Assembly: GCF_900112395.1 (NCBI RefSeq)
Contig: NZ_FOLN01000012.1
Span: forward strand, 62,001 to 126,000
DNA: 64,000 nucleotides
Source: Algibacter lectus
GTDB taxonomy: Bacteria > Bacteroidota > Bacteroidia > Flavobacteriales > Flavobacteriaceae
Reading direction: 5' to 3'
A program made the position numbers and the translations under genes. Shown piece by piece: positions 35,290 through 43,632 of the stretch. The stretch's first letter is position 1. The number at the start of each line of letters is the position of its first letter. Below the pieces are notes generated by a model, which did not search any database, was not told the DNA's origin, and worked only from the letters and a program-made list of their open reading frames with translations.

Positions 35290-36327
35290 ATGAAAACAAG
35301 ATTGATATTTAGTGTTTTTGTGCTAGCTTCAGTTTTCTGGGCTTGTAAAACATCGCAATTAGAACTTAATAAAAATGTAGAAACAGAATATGATACAACT
35401 ATTGCTTTTGGGTCTTGCAATAAGCAAAATGTCGAAAATAAACTTTGGGTTGAAGTCCTAAAACATAAGCCCGATTTATGGATTTGGGGAGGCGATAATG
35501 TCTATGCTGATACTGATGATATGGTTAAATTGAGAGCTGATTATGAAACTTTACTTGCTAATAAAGGGTATAAAGCATTAAGAGAAACAACTGAAGTTAC
35601 AGGAACATGGGACGATCATGATTATGGTTTAAATGATGGTGGTGTCGAGTTTGAAGCTAAAAAGGGTAGTCAGCAATTGTTCTTGGATTTTTTGAAAGTA
35701 CCAAAAGATAGTGAAAGACGATATCGCGAAGGTGTTTATAGTTCTCAAATTGTAAAGGCATTAAATGGTAGTGTGAAAGTTATTGTTTTAGATACTCGTT
35801 ATTTTCGGACAGCATTAACGGATGACAAAAAAAATAAAAATAGATATGAACCTGGTGTTTACGGAGAAGGTACCATTTTGGGTGAGAAACAGTGGCAATG
35901 GTTGGAGGCAGAATTAAATGGGTCGGATGCTGATTTTAATATAATTGTAAGTAGCATTCAGGTATTGTCTGCAGAACATGGTTTTGAAAAGTGGAGTAAT
36001 TTTCCGCACGAAGTCGATAAGTTGAAGTCTTTAATCAAAAAATCTAATGCCAAAGGTGTGATGGTGCTTTCTGGAGATCGACATATTTCAGAATTTTCTA
36101 AAACAAAAATAGAAGGTGTTAGTTTTCCTTTAGTAGATTTCACATCTAGCGGTTTAACGCATGTTTATAATGATTTTACTTCAGAGTCTAATAAATACAG
36201 GGTTTTAGAGGTTGTTCCTGAATTGAGTTTTGGTGTTTTGAAATTTAATTTTGAAGCAAAAACAGTACTTATGGAAATGCGAGGTGTAGGTAATATATTG
36301 CAACAAAAACTTTTACAAACCTATTAA
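35290..36327 (+). CDS. PhoD-like phosphatase / alkaline phosphatase D family, lipoprotein
   Basis: The 345-residue protein has a lipoprotein-like signal (ASVFWAC, Cys19). PhoD-type metallophosphatase motifs follow: IAFGSCNKQN, WGGDNVYADTDD, TGTWDDHDYGLNDGG, and VLSGDRHISEF. These supply the expected Asp, Asn and His metal ligands. It probably releases phosphate from organic esters in the periplasm. It is shorter than Bacillus PhoD. It stands divergent from the NrnA-like gene and upstream of ndk, which has its own promoter. Confidence 0.88.
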   Translation: MKTRLIFSVFVLASVFWACKTSQLELNKNVETEYDTTIAFGSCNKQNVENKLWVEVLKHKPDLWIWGGDNVYADTDDMVKLRADYETLLANKGYKALRETTEVTGTWDDHDYGLNDGGVEFEAKKGSQQLFLDFLKVPKDSERRYREGVYSSQIVKALNGSVKVIVLDTRYFRTALTDDKKNKNRYEPGVYGEGTILGEKQWQWLEAELNGSDADFNIIVSSIQVLSAEHGFEKWSNFPHEVDKLKSLIKKSNAKGVMVLSGDRHISEFSKTKIEGVSFPLVDFTSSGLTHVYNDFTSESNKYRVLEVVPELSFGVLKFNFEAKTVLMEMRGVGNILQQKLLQTY

Positions 36328-36349
36328 GCTGTAAACAAATATAAAACTG

Positions 36350-36357
36350 TACTTTTG
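36350..36357 (+). promoter_or_regulatory. -7 promoter box of ndk
   Basis: TACTTTTG lies 22-29 bp before the ndk ATG at 36379 and makes the earlier in-frame start at 36355 impossible. Confidence 0.6.
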
Positions 36358-36378
36358 CAGAAATTTAAAAAAATAAAA

Positions 36379-36798
36379 ATGGCAACAAATAGAACATTTA
36401 CAATGCTAAAGCCAGATGCTGTTGAAAACGGACACATTGGTGCAATATTAGAAAAAATTTCAGCTTCAGGATTTAGAATTGTAGCTATGAAATTAACACA
36501 AATGACAAAAGCTGACGCTGAAGCATTTTATGCTGTACACAACGAGCGTCCATTTTTTGGAGAATTAGTTGAATTCATGACTAGAGGCCCAATAGTTGCT
36601 GCAATTTTAGAAAAAGAAAATGCAGTAAACGATTTTAGAACTTTAATTGGTGCTACAAACCCTGCAGATGCAGCTGAAGGCACTATTCGTAAAATGTATG
36701 CAACGTCTATGGGCGAAAATGCTGTACATGGTAGTGATAGTGACGAGAATGCAGCTATTGAAGGTGAATTTCACTTCGCTGGAAGAGAGCAATTTTAA
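36379..36798 (+). CDS. ndk: nucleoside-diphosphate kinase
   Basis: Ndk balances nucleoside triphosphate pools by phosphate transfer through a His intermediate. The 139-residue protein begins [18 protein letters not shown]. It has [40 protein letters not shown] and the active-site His in [13 protein letters not shown]. The start at 36379 follows from the -7 box. It is closed by a strong GC-rich terminator. Confidence 0.96.
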   Translation: MATNRTFTMLKPDAVENGHIGAILEKISASGFRIVAMKLTQMTKADAEAFYAVHNERPFFGELVEFMTRGPIVAAILEKENAVNDFRTLIGATNPADAAEGTIRKMYATSMGENAVHGSDSDENAAIEGEFHFAGREQF

Positions 36799-36855
36799 TT
36801 AAAACTAATCCATCAAGGCTATGCCTTAAGAGTGTTTTAAAAAATAGTATTACAT

Positions 36856-36888
36856 AAAAAATCCCGCAACCTATGTTGCGGGATTTTT
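36856..36888. terminator. bidirectional terminator between ndk and the first cold-shock gene
   Basis: The stem AAAAATCCCGCAAC paired with GTTGCGGGATTTTT, with a CTAT loop, is the strongest terminator in the window. Confidence 0.88.
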
Positions 36889-36914
36889 GTTTTAAAAAAG
36901 TTTACTAGTATATA

Positions 36915-37106
36915 CTAAATTACTTTTACGTTTACGGCGTTTAATCCTTTTCTGCCTTCCTGCAAATCGAATTCTACTAAATCGCCTTCGCGAATTTCAT
37001 CGATTAACCCTGAAATGTGAACAAAATGCTCACTGTTTGAACCTTCTTCTGTTATAAATCCGAATCCTTTAGAATCGTTGAAGAATTTTACTGTTCCTTT
37101 ACTCAT
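36915..37106 (-). CDS. cold-shock protein, CspA family (copy 1)
   Basis: A 63-residue single-stranded nucleic-acid chaperone. RNP1 is KGFGFITEEG and RNP2 is HFVHISGL, on the usual five-stranded barrel starting MSKGTVKFFND. It is almost identical to the second copy at 37257-37448, differing mainly at EEGSNSEHF against EDDNNKEHF and Leu against Ala in EGDxVEF. A terminator between them indicates separate transcription. Confidence 0.95.
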   Translation of the reverse strand: MSKGTVKFFNDSKGFGFITEEGSNSEHFVHISGLIDEIREGDLVEFDLQEGRKGLNAVNVKVI

Positions 37107-37197
37107 TGTATTAAAATATTAAATTATTACTAACTGTAATACAAAAGTGATGCCACAATTTTAAAATGAAAGTTATTCTGTTTAAATAGCAAACAAA

Positions 37198-37229
37198 AAA
37201 AGTCTGTCAATTTAAATTGACAGACTTTT
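37198..37229 (-). terminator. terminator of the second cold-shock gene
   Basis: A perfect palindrome (AAAGTCTGTCAATTT and its complement), 27 bp after the stop of copy 2 and upstream of copy 1. Confidence 0.8.
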
Positions 37230-37256
37230 AAAGTTGTAATTGTTAAAGTATAAATC

Positions 37257-37448
37257 TTAGATTACTTTTACGTTTACGGCGTTTAATCCTTTTCTACCTT
37301 CTTGTAGATCGAATTCAACTGCATCACCTTCACGAATTTCATCGATAAGTCCTGAAATGTGTACGAAATGTTCTTTGTTGTTGTCATCTTCTGTGATAAA
37401 TCCAAAACCTTTAGAATCGTTGAAGAATTTTACGGTACCTTTACTCAT
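37257..37448 (-). CDS. cold-shock protein, CspA family (copy 2)
   Basis: A 63-residue paralogue of the preceding cold-shock protein, with intact RNP1 (KGFGFITEDD) and RNP2 (HFVHISGL). The coding sequences are highly similar with scattered silent changes, indicating an older tandem duplication kept under selection. It has its own -7 box 30-37 bp upstream, and a terminator follows it. Confidence 0.95.
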   Translation of the reverse strand: MSKGTVKFFNDSKGFGFITEDDNNKEHFVHISGLIDEIREGDAVEFDLQEGRKGLNAVNVKVI

Positions 37449-37477
37449 TGTAATTTGTATTATAAATAATTAAGTGC

Positions 37478-37485
37478 CAAAGATA
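37478..37485 (-). promoter_or_regulatory. -7 promoter box of cold-shock copy 2
   Basis: TATCTTTG on the minus strand, 30-37 bp before the ATG. The matching position before copy 1 is CACTTTTG, a weaker match, so the two copies may differ in strength. Confidence 0.5.
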
Positions 37486-37547
37486 ATGTAAAAAACAATA
37501 AGTAACTAAATAATCTTAAATATTTTATTTTAATTCTTTTGCTCTAA

Positions 37548-37844
37548 TTATCTTAAAACCAGTTTTTTAATAATATCCTTTCCTAACTCTTCGTTTAGCA
37601 TGTCTATTATTTTTTGTTTGCCATAACTTAATTCCTCCCTAAGAACACTTGAGGTAAGTTGTATGTACAGGGTTTCTCTCTCTAGCGTTACCGAACTTGT
37701 GTAGTTGTGCACGCCATTTCCCATAAGTTTTGCCCATGCATCAGATACATTAACTTTATCTAAACCTTTTTCTAAGCGGTTAGTTTCAACAAATTCTTTT
37801 AATGCGTCGGAAATACTGATATTGTCGTTGTTACGTTTTGCCAT
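37548..37844 (-). CDS. DUF721 / DciA-like protein
   Basis: The 98-residue protein carries a DUF721 domain: an N-terminal helix ISDALKEFVETNRLEKGLDK, VSDAWAKLMGNGVHNYTSSV, LYIQLTSSVLREELSYGKQK and a final helix. DUF721 includes DciA, the helicase loader of bacteria lacking DnaC. The link to replication fits with recF two genes upstream, but direct evidence for this copy is lacking. Confidence 0.82.
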   Translation of the reverse strand: MAKRNNDNISISDALKEFVETNRLEKGLDKVNVSDAWAKLMGNGVHNYTSSVTLERETLYIQLTSSVLREELSYGKQKIIDMLNEELGKDIIKKLVLR

Positions 37845-37874
37845 GAGGTTAAATGTTTATGAGAGTTTTGTAGA

Positions 37875-38555
37875 TTAAATGCTAAAATTGAATAGTGTTT
37901 TTACATGTTCTTCTTTTTGATACCAGTCGTTGTAAACCAATTCTAGGTTATCAACTTTAAAAGTACCAAAATTATAGTTTTTATACGATTCTACTGCTGT
38001 TAAAAATGCTGTTTTGTTATTTAAGGGATTGCAAAATCGAACTACAGTGGTGTGTGCTGTTTGTATAGTGTAGCGTTTATCTAGGCTTTGCTCCAAACTA
38101 GAGTTTTTAAAATGAATTCTTAAATTATCCCGAATAGCGTTTAAACCATTATTTTTCATAAAACCTTTCAACATAATACAAGAAGGCGAAGCTGTTACCC
38201 CTTTAAATTCAATTTCTAAAAGCGGTTGCTCTATGATGCTTTTTTTTATAACTTCTATATATTTTGAAATATCAATTTGATCCAAATTAAATCCGTTATA
38301 GCAAGAAATGATAGACATTACCGTAATATGAATGTCTGAGTTTTCATAATAATATTGATTGGGATCAATGGTTTTTAGGTGTTTTAAAAACTTTTGAATG
38401 TTGTGTTTTACTTCTTCGGAAGGACGAATTAAAAGTGTAATTCCAAAACGTTTATCGGTTGGGTCGTGGATTAATGTGTCAATTTGGTAGTCGTCAGCTT
38501 TAATCTTTTTAATTGACGTTTCATATAAATCCTGATAATGATACTCTAAATCCAT
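37875..38555 (-). CDS. 2H phosphoesterase superfamily protein (2'-5' RNA ligase-like)
   Basis: The 226-residue protein has the two HxT/Sx motifs that define the 2H superfamily: DIHITVMSI in the first half and QTAHTTVVRF in the second. Members cleave 2',3'-cyclic phosphates or 2'-5' linkages in RNA. The substrate is not known. It lies between recF (5-bp gap) and the DUF721 gene on the same strand. Confidence 0.8.
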   Translation of the reverse strand: MDLEYHYQDLYETSIKKIKADDYQIDTLIHDPTDKRFGITLLIRPSEEVKHNIQKFLKHLKTIDPNQYYYENSDIHITVMSIISCYNGFNLDQIDISKYIEVIKKSIIEQPLLEIEFKGVTASPSCIMLKGFMKNNGLNAIRDNLRIHFKNSSLEQSLDKRYTIQTAHTTVVRFCNPLNNKTAFLTAVESYKNYNFGTFKVDNLELVYNDWYQKEEHVKTLFNFSI

Positions 38556-38560
38556 GCGTA

Positions 38561-39640
38561 TTACAATTTGAAAATCTCGTAAGATTGATGTACTTGTTTA
38601 ACAGCATTTTCCGTACGCTCAGCATGTGTGTCACTTATAAATAGTTGTCCGAAATTTTCATCGTCAACCAATTTAATAATTTGAGATACACGTTGTTCAT
38701 CTAGTTTATCAAAAATATCATCGAGTAATAGAATGGGGTTTACACCACTTTGTGCTTTGATAAAATCGAACTGCGCCAGTTTTAAAGCGATTAAAAACGA
38801 TTTTTGTTGACCTTGACTTCCAAATTTTTTAATAGGGTGTCCCGAAATATTAAAATGCAAATCGTCTTTATGTATACCAACACTTGTGTATTGAAGGGCT
38901 TTATCTTTGTTAATGACTTTATTTAGTAAGGTGTTTAAATCATCATCAAACAAATCACTGTGGTAATTTAAATCTACATCTTCATTACCATTGCTTATAG
39001 CTTCGTATCTAGATTTAAAAATAGGAATAAATTCTTGTAAAAAAGCATCGCGCTTTTCGAAAATTTTAGTTCCAAAATCGGTTAGCTGGCTGTTATATAC
39101 GTCTAAAGTGTCTTTGTTAAAGGTGTGGTTTAGTGCAAAGTACTTAAGTAGCGCATTCCGTTGTGTTAAAATTTTATTATAATTTATTAGCGTGTTTAAG
39201 TAGCTGTTGTCACTTTGTGAAATTACGCTATCAATAAATTTTCTACGTGTTGTACTGCCTTCAATAATTAAATCTCTATCGGCAGGAGAAATAATAACTA
39301 AGGGTAAAAAACCTATGTGTTCGCTAAACTTATCATAAGCTTTTCCGTTACGTTTTATAACTTTCTTTTGTCCGCGTTTTAAACTAACAATTACTTTCTC
39401 TAGTTTTTCTTCTTTTTCATAATCGCCATTAATCACAAAAAACTCCTCGTCGTGCTTAATATTTTGAGTAGCTACCGGATTAAAATAGCTTTTCCCGAAG
39501 GATAAATGATATATAGCATCGAGCACATTGGTTTTTCCAATGCCATTATTGCCTACAATGCAATTAATTTTCTCGTTGAAAGCAAAGGTTTTGCTTTCAA
39601 AATTTTTGTAATTGAGTAATGAAAGTGATTTTAAAATCAT
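38561..39640 (-). CDS. recF: DNA replication and repair protein RecF
   Basis: RecF is an SMC-like ATPase that loads RecA at gapped DNA. The 359-residue protein has Walker [41 protein letters not shown], the ABC signature FGSQGQQKS and Walker [16 protein letters not shown]. It heads a leftward unit with the 2H phosphoesterase and DUF721 genes. dnaN is not adjacent here. Confidence 0.96.
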   Translation of the reverse strand: MILKSLSLLNYKNFESKTFAFNEKINCIVGNNGIGKTNVLDAIYHLSFGKSYFNPVATQNIKHDEEFFVINGDYEKEEKLEKVIVSLKRGQKKVIKRNGKAYDKFSEHIGFLPLVIISPADRDLIIEGSTTRRKFIDSVISQSDNSYLNTLINYNKILTQRNALLKYFALNHTFNKDTLDVYNSQLTDFGTKIFEKRDAFLQEFIPIFKSRYEAISNGNEDVDLNYHSDLFDDDLNTLLNKVINKDKALQYTSVGIHKDDLHFNISGHPIKKFGSQGQQKSFLIALKLAQFDFIKAQSGVNPILLLDDIFDKLDEQRVSQIIKLVDDENFGQLFISDTHAERTENAVKQVHQSYEIFKL

Positions 39641-39744
39641 ATAAATAGCAACTTAAAGCGCATAAAGAGGGTAAAGTCTTAAAAAGAAGTGCAAATTATT
39701 GAAAAATATCAAATAAATACCCTTTTAGTTCTGAAGAAAAATTA

Positions 39745-39752
39745 TATTTTTG
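39745..39752 (+). promoter_or_regulatory. -7 promoter box of the TPR-ribH unit
   Basis: TATTTTTG lies 24-31 bp before the TPR gene ATG at 39776. Confidence 0.5.
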
Positions 39753-39775
39753 CGCCACATTAATAGAAACAGAAA

Positions 39776-40546
39776 ATGGCGACATATAATAAGAGAGGTT
39801 ACAAACCGAAAACGAAAGTTGAGAAAGAACAAGATATTGAAGAAGGATCAACAACGGCTGAAGTTTTTAACACCCTTGATGAAACAGCTTCTAAAACAGA
39901 AGATTTTGTAGCGAAGAACCAAAAATATATTTTTATTATTATTGGTGTTGTAGCATTAGTTGTTTTAGGATCGTTAGCATACAAAGAATTTGTAGCTGCA
40001 CCTAAACAAGAAAATGCAATGAACGATATGTTTCAAGCACAAAAATATTTTGACCAAGCGGTAACAGGTGTTGCTAAAGATTCTCTTTACAACTTAGCCT
40101 TAACTGGTGGTGAAGGTAAATTTGGTATGCTAGATGTTATAGAAGAATATAGCGGTACAGATGCAGCTAACTTAGCAAACTATTATGCAGGAACAGCATA
40201 TTTAAGATTGAAAGATTACAAAAATGCTGTAGAGTATTTAAGTGCTTTTGATAGTGAAGATGAAGTTTTAGCGCCTTTAGCAAAAGGAAACATAGGTGAT
40301 GCTTTTGTACAGTTAAACCAAAAAGAAGATGCTTTAGAGTACTACGAAAAAGCAGCTAAAATGAGAGATAACGAGTATACTACACCTATGTATTTATACA
40401 AAGCAGGTGCTATTGCTTTAGATTTAGGAGAAGCTGATAAGGCTTTAGATTACTTTACTCAAATTAAAGAAAAATATCCAAACGCTACCGAAGCTTCTAC
40501 TGTAGATGTGTTTATCGGAAAAGCGCAGGTGTTGGCTAACAAATAA
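39776..40546 (+). CDS. membrane-anchored TPR protein (YfgM-like architecture)
   Basis: A 256-residue protein. A charged cytosolic N-terminus (1-48) is followed by one membrane helix (about 49-68, KYIFIIIGVVALVVLGSLAY). The periplasmic part has tetratricopeptide-type repeats (NYYAGTAYLRLKDYKNAVEY, LAKGNIGDAFVQLNQKEDAL, YLYKAGAIALDLGEADKALD). This matches the layout of YfgM, a chaperone helper at the secretion channel, but sequence identity cannot be judged. It is 14 bp upstream of ribH. Confidence 0.82.
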   Translation: MATYNKRGYKPKTKVEKEQDIEEGSTTAEVFNTLDETASKTEDFVAKNQKYIFIIIGVVALVVLGSLAYKEFVAAPKQENAMNDMFQAQKYFDQAVTGVAKDSLYNLALTGGEGKFGMLDVIEEYSGTDAANLANYYAGTAYLRLKDYKNAVEYLSAFDSEDEVLAPLAKGNIGDAFVQLNQKEDALEYYEKAAKMRDNEYTTPMYLYKAGAIALDLGEADKALDYFTQIKEKYPNATEASTVDVFIGKAQVLANK

Positions 40547-40560
40547 TAGCTTTACCATAT

Positions 40561-41046
40561 ATGGCAACAGTAAATAAAAATTTATCGGATTACGATAAAA
40601 CAACAATCCCAAATGCGAAAGACTTTCGATTTGGGATTGTTGTTTCAGAATGGAATGATACTATTACAGAAGGTTTATATCAAGGTGCATATAATGCTTT
40701 GATTGAAAATGGGGTAGACCCAGAAAATATTGTACGCTGGAATGTGCCAGGTAGTTTCGAGCTTATTTACGGATGTAAAAAAATGCAAGAACAAATGGTT
40801 AATGCCATTGTTGCTATTGGTTCTGTAATACAAGGTGAAACTAAACATTTCGATTTTGTATGTGATGGGGTAACACAAGGGATCAAAGATTTAAATGTGC
40901 AAGGAGAAACTCCTGTTATTTTCTGTGTGCTTACCGATAACAACATACAACAATCTATAGATCGTTCTGGAGGTAAACATGGTAATAAAGGCACTGAAGC
41001 TGCTATTGCTGCAATTAAAATGGCAGAACTACGCAGAATTAGTTAA
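40561..41046 (+). CDS. ribH: 6,7-dimethyl-8-ribityllumazine synthase
   Basis: RibH makes the riboflavin precursor lumazine. The 161-residue protein has FRFGIVVSEWNDTITEGLYQ, WNVPGSFELIYGCKKM, AIGSVIQGETKHFDFVCDGV with the catalytic His, and VIFCVLTDNNIQQSIDRSGG. It follows the TPR gene by 14 bp and is closed by a terminator hairpin. Confidence 0.96.
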   Translation: MATVNKNLSDYDKTTIPNAKDFRFGIVVSEWNDTITEGLYQGAYNALIENGVDPENIVRWNVPGSFELIYGCKKMQEQMVNAIVAIGSVIQGETKHFDFVCDGVTQGIKDLNVQGETPVIFCVLTDNNIQQSIDRSGGKHGNKGTEAAIAAIKMAELRRIS

Positions 41047-41067
41047 TACCTTTTATAAAACTATAAT

Positions 41068-41105
41068 AAATTCCAAAGGTGTTTTAATCAACGCCTTTGG
41101 AATTT
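41068..41105 (+). terminator. terminator of the TPR-ribH unit
   Basis: The stem AAATTCCAAAGG paired with CCTTTGGAATTT, extendable inward by GTT/AAC, starts 22 bp after ribH. Confidence 0.65.
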
Positions 41106-41197
41106 GATATTTTAATTCGGGTGGGTTTACCTGTTTTTAGCTCTTAACTTTTAGATATTTTTAGCATTTCTAAGCCCTATTTCTGCCTATTTTTAAG

Positions 41198-41205
41198 TAC
41201 TTTTG
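41198..41205 (+). promoter_or_regulatory. -7 promoter box of the mutL-rhomboid unit
   Basis: TACTTTTG lies 21-28 bp before the TTG start at 41226. With the upstream terminator it marks a new transcription unit. Confidence 0.55.
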
Positions 41206-41225
41206 AAAGATAACACCACTAGATT

Positions 41226-41459
41226 TTGTTTAAACAACGTAAACATAGAACCTTTGATTATCAATCTCGTTTTTCTGAAGAAAAGAAAGCAGATTCTGGT
41301 TTAAACAAAGACTCTAATACCAAAGACTATATTTCTCAATGGAAAGAAAATAGAGCAGGTAAGAGAAAAGTACGCGGTGCAATGCCCGTAAAAAGCTTGA
41401 TTTTATTTTTGGTATTATTATTGATTTGTATGTATTTATTAGAGAAAAAATACATGTAA
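41226..41459 (+). CDS. small tail-anchored membrane protein, unknown (paralogue 1)
   Basis: The 77-residue protein has a basic, charged cytosolic part and one C-terminal helix (about 53-70, SLILFLVLLLICMYLL). The start is probably TTG at 41226, because a TAG lies in frame six bases earlier and a -7 box sits just upstream. Near the N-terminus the pattern basic-x-F-x-Y-x-x-R-F (HRTFDYQSRF) also occurs in the next gene, suggesting related proteins. I recognise no characterised family. It lies between ribH and mutL. Confidence 0.65.
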   Translation: MFKQRKHRTFDYQSRFSEEKKADSGLNKDSNTKDYISQWKENRAGKRKVRGAMPVKSLILFLVLLLICMYLLEKKYM

Positions 41460-41486
41460 TACATATCATTTAAAAACGCAAGAATT

Positions 41487-41774
41487 ATGGGAATCTTAAA
41501 GGCAAGAAAAAATAAAAAATTCAGTTATACACCTCGTTTTTTTGACGATAAAGGTGAAGGAAACCCTTTTGAAATAAAACATAAGTTTGACGAATACAGA
41601 ACCACTGTTGGGCCAAACAAAGGATTTAAAACAAAACTAAACAATGCTTTAAACGAATTAAAGCATAATAGAGATCGTGAAGCTAACCGACGCATTTTAA
41701 TTATTGTAGGTGTGTTATTATTAGTGTTTTTATTTATTATCGATTTCGATTTATCTATATTCTTTTCTAAATAA
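41487..41774 (+). CDS. small tail-anchored membrane protein, unknown (paralogue 2)
   Basis: The 95-residue protein starts MGILKARKNKKFSYTPRFFD, which shares the K-x-F-x-Y-x-x-R-F pattern with the preceding gene. It has a C-terminal helix (about 71-88, ILIIVGVLLLVFLFIIDF). Homologues beside ribH are, as I recall, sometimes misnamed 'riboflavin synthase subunit beta', but nothing here supports a riboflavin role. It is 27 bp after paralogue 1 and 4 bp before mutL, so these are cotranscribed with mismatch repair. Confidence 0.72.
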   Translation: MGILKARKNKKFSYTPRFFDDKGEGNPFEIKHKFDEYRTTVGPNKGFKTKLNNALNELKHNRDREANRRILIIVGVLLLVFLFIIDFDLSIFFSK

Positions 41775-41778
41775 TTAT

Positions 41779-43629
41779 ATGGCAGACATTATACAGCTTT
41801 TACCCGACCATGTCGCAAACCAAATTGCTGCTGGAGAAGTTGTTCAACGTCCAGCATCTGTTGTTAAGGAATTGCTTGAAAATGCAATCGACGCAGGCTC
41901 GGACTCTATTAAACTGATAATAAAAGACGCAGGTAAAACACTTGTTCAAGTTATCGATAACGGTAAAGGAATGAGTACTACCGATGCGCGATTAAGTTTC
42001 GAGCGTCATGCAACATCTAAAATTCGAAATGCAGAAGATTTATTTCAGCTACATACCAAAGGTTTTCGTGGTGAGGCTTTAGCGAGTATTGCGGCCATTG
42101 CACACGTTGAGTTGAAAACTAAACAACCTCATGATGATGTTGGAAACACCATTGTTATGGAAGGTAGTAAGGTTACCAGCCAGGATGTGGTAGTAACACC
42201 GCAAGGGACTTCTGTGTCAGTTAAAAACTTGTTTTTTAATATTCCTGCTAGACGTAACTTTTTAAAATCGGATAACGTAGAATTACGTCATATTATAGAC
42301 GAGTTTCATCGTGTAGCCTTGGCACACCCAGGCATCGGGTTTGTTTTTTATAACAACGGAAACGAAGCCTTTAATTTACCAATTAGTAATTATAGACAAC
42401 GTATTGTAAATATCTTCGGAACAAAAACTAACGAAAAATTAGTGCCGGTAGAAGAAGAAACTGAAGTGCTTAAAATATCTGGTTTTGTTGGTAAACCTGA
42501 ATTTGCCAAAAAAACCAGAGGTGAACAGTACTTTTTTGTGAACGATAGGTTTATAAAAAGTGCCTATTTAAATCATGCCATAGCATCGGCTTATGATGGA
42601 TTGCTTAAAAACGGAACACACGCTAGTTATTTTTTAAATTTAACAGTAGATCCGCAAACTATTGATATCAATATTCACCCCACTAAAACTGAAATTAAGT
42701 TTGACGATGAGCATACGCTTTATGCTATTCTTCGTTCGGCTGTAAAACACAGTTTAGGGCAGTTTAACATTGCTCCAGTTTTGGATTTTGAGCGCGATGC
42801 TAATTTAGATACGCCATACGAGCTTAAAAAAGAATCTGCTAGAGCGAGTACACCAACTATAGAAGTAGATAGAAGTTTTAATCCATTTCAGGATGAAGCT
42901 CCAGTGAAACAGAGAGCCGTTTCTTATAAAAAAGAACCCACCGAAAGTTGGGAGAGTTTATACGTTGGTTTAGAATCTAAAGGCACAAAAACGCAACAAG
43001 ATTTTAGCGAAGTACATTTCGAAACCGAGGAAGCTACAGTTTCTATGTTCGATAAAGATATCGAGAAAACCCACACCACATACCAATTACATAATAAGTA
43101 TATTGTTAGTACTATTAAATCTGGTATGTTGGTTATCGATCAGCATAGAGCGCATCAACGTATTTTGTATGAAGATTACCTTCAGCATCTAACGATCAAA
43201 GGCGCTTTAAGTCAGCAACTATTATTTCCGTTAGATTTACATTTTTCAAATCAAGAAATAGCAGTTATTATTCAGTTAAAAGAAGATTTAGAGCATACCG
43301 GTTTTGTGTTTTCTAACGTTAAAGAAGAGTCTATAGAAATTATAGGCGTTCCAGTTGGCGTTCCAGAAAGTGAGGTGTCTATTATTTTAGAGCAACTTAT
43401 TAGTGATGTAGAAAATGAAGTGCCCGACAGTAATTTTTCGGCAACGGATTTACTAGCAAAATCTATGGCAAAAAGTTTAGCCATAAAAACAGGGCAGTCT
43501 TTGCAAAAAGACGAGCAAGAGCATTTAGTAAATAAGCTGTTTGCTTGTAAAGAACCTAATGTTTCGCCGGCTAATAGAACAACATTTGTAACGATGAGTG
43601 TTGACGAATTAGACAAAAAATTTATATAA
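41779..43629 (+). CDS. mutL: DNA mismatch repair protein MutL
   Basis: MutL couples MutS mismatch recognition to strand removal. The 616-residue protein has the GHKL ATPase motifs ELLENAIDAGSDSI, DNGKGMS, RHATSKI and TKGFRGEALASIAA, then a variable linker and a C-terminal dimerisation domain. The nuclease motif of endonuclease-type MutL, DQHA(x)2E(x)4E, appears here as DQHRAHQRILYE, with Gln at the first Glu. The C-terminal CPHGRP motif is replaced by SPANRTT. Endonuclease activity is therefore doubtful. A rhomboid gene follows by 3 bp. Confidence 0.95.
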   Translation: MADIIQLLPDHVANQIAAGEVVQRPASVVKELLENAIDAGSDSIKLIIKDAGKTLVQVIDNGKGMSTTDARLSFERHATSKIRNAEDLFQLHTKGFRGEALASIAAIAHVELKTKQPHDDVGNTIVMEGSKVTSQDVVVTPQGTSVSVKNLFFNIPARRNFLKSDNVELRHIIDEFHRVALAHPGIGFVFYNNGNEAFNLPISNYRQRIVNIFGTKTNEKLVPVEEETEVLKISGFVGKPEFAKKTRGEQYFFVNDRFIKSAYLNHAIASAYDGLLKNGTHASYFLNLTVDPQTIDINIHPTKTEIKFDDEHTLYAILRSAVKHSLGQFNIAPVLDFERDANLDTPYELKKESARASTPTIEVDRSFNPFQDEAPVKQRAVSYKKEPTESWESLYVGLESKGTKTQQDFSEVHFETEEATVSMFDKDIEKTHTTYQLHNKYIVSTIKSGMLVIDQHRAHQRILYEDYLQHLTIKGALSQQLLFPLDLHFSNQEIAVIIQLKEDLEHTGFVFSNVKEESIEIIGVPVGVPESEVSIILEQLISDVENEVPDSNFSATDLLAKSMAKSLAIKTGQSLQKDEQEHLVNKLFACKEPNVSPANRTTFVTMSVDELDKKFI

Positions 43630-43632
43630 ATT

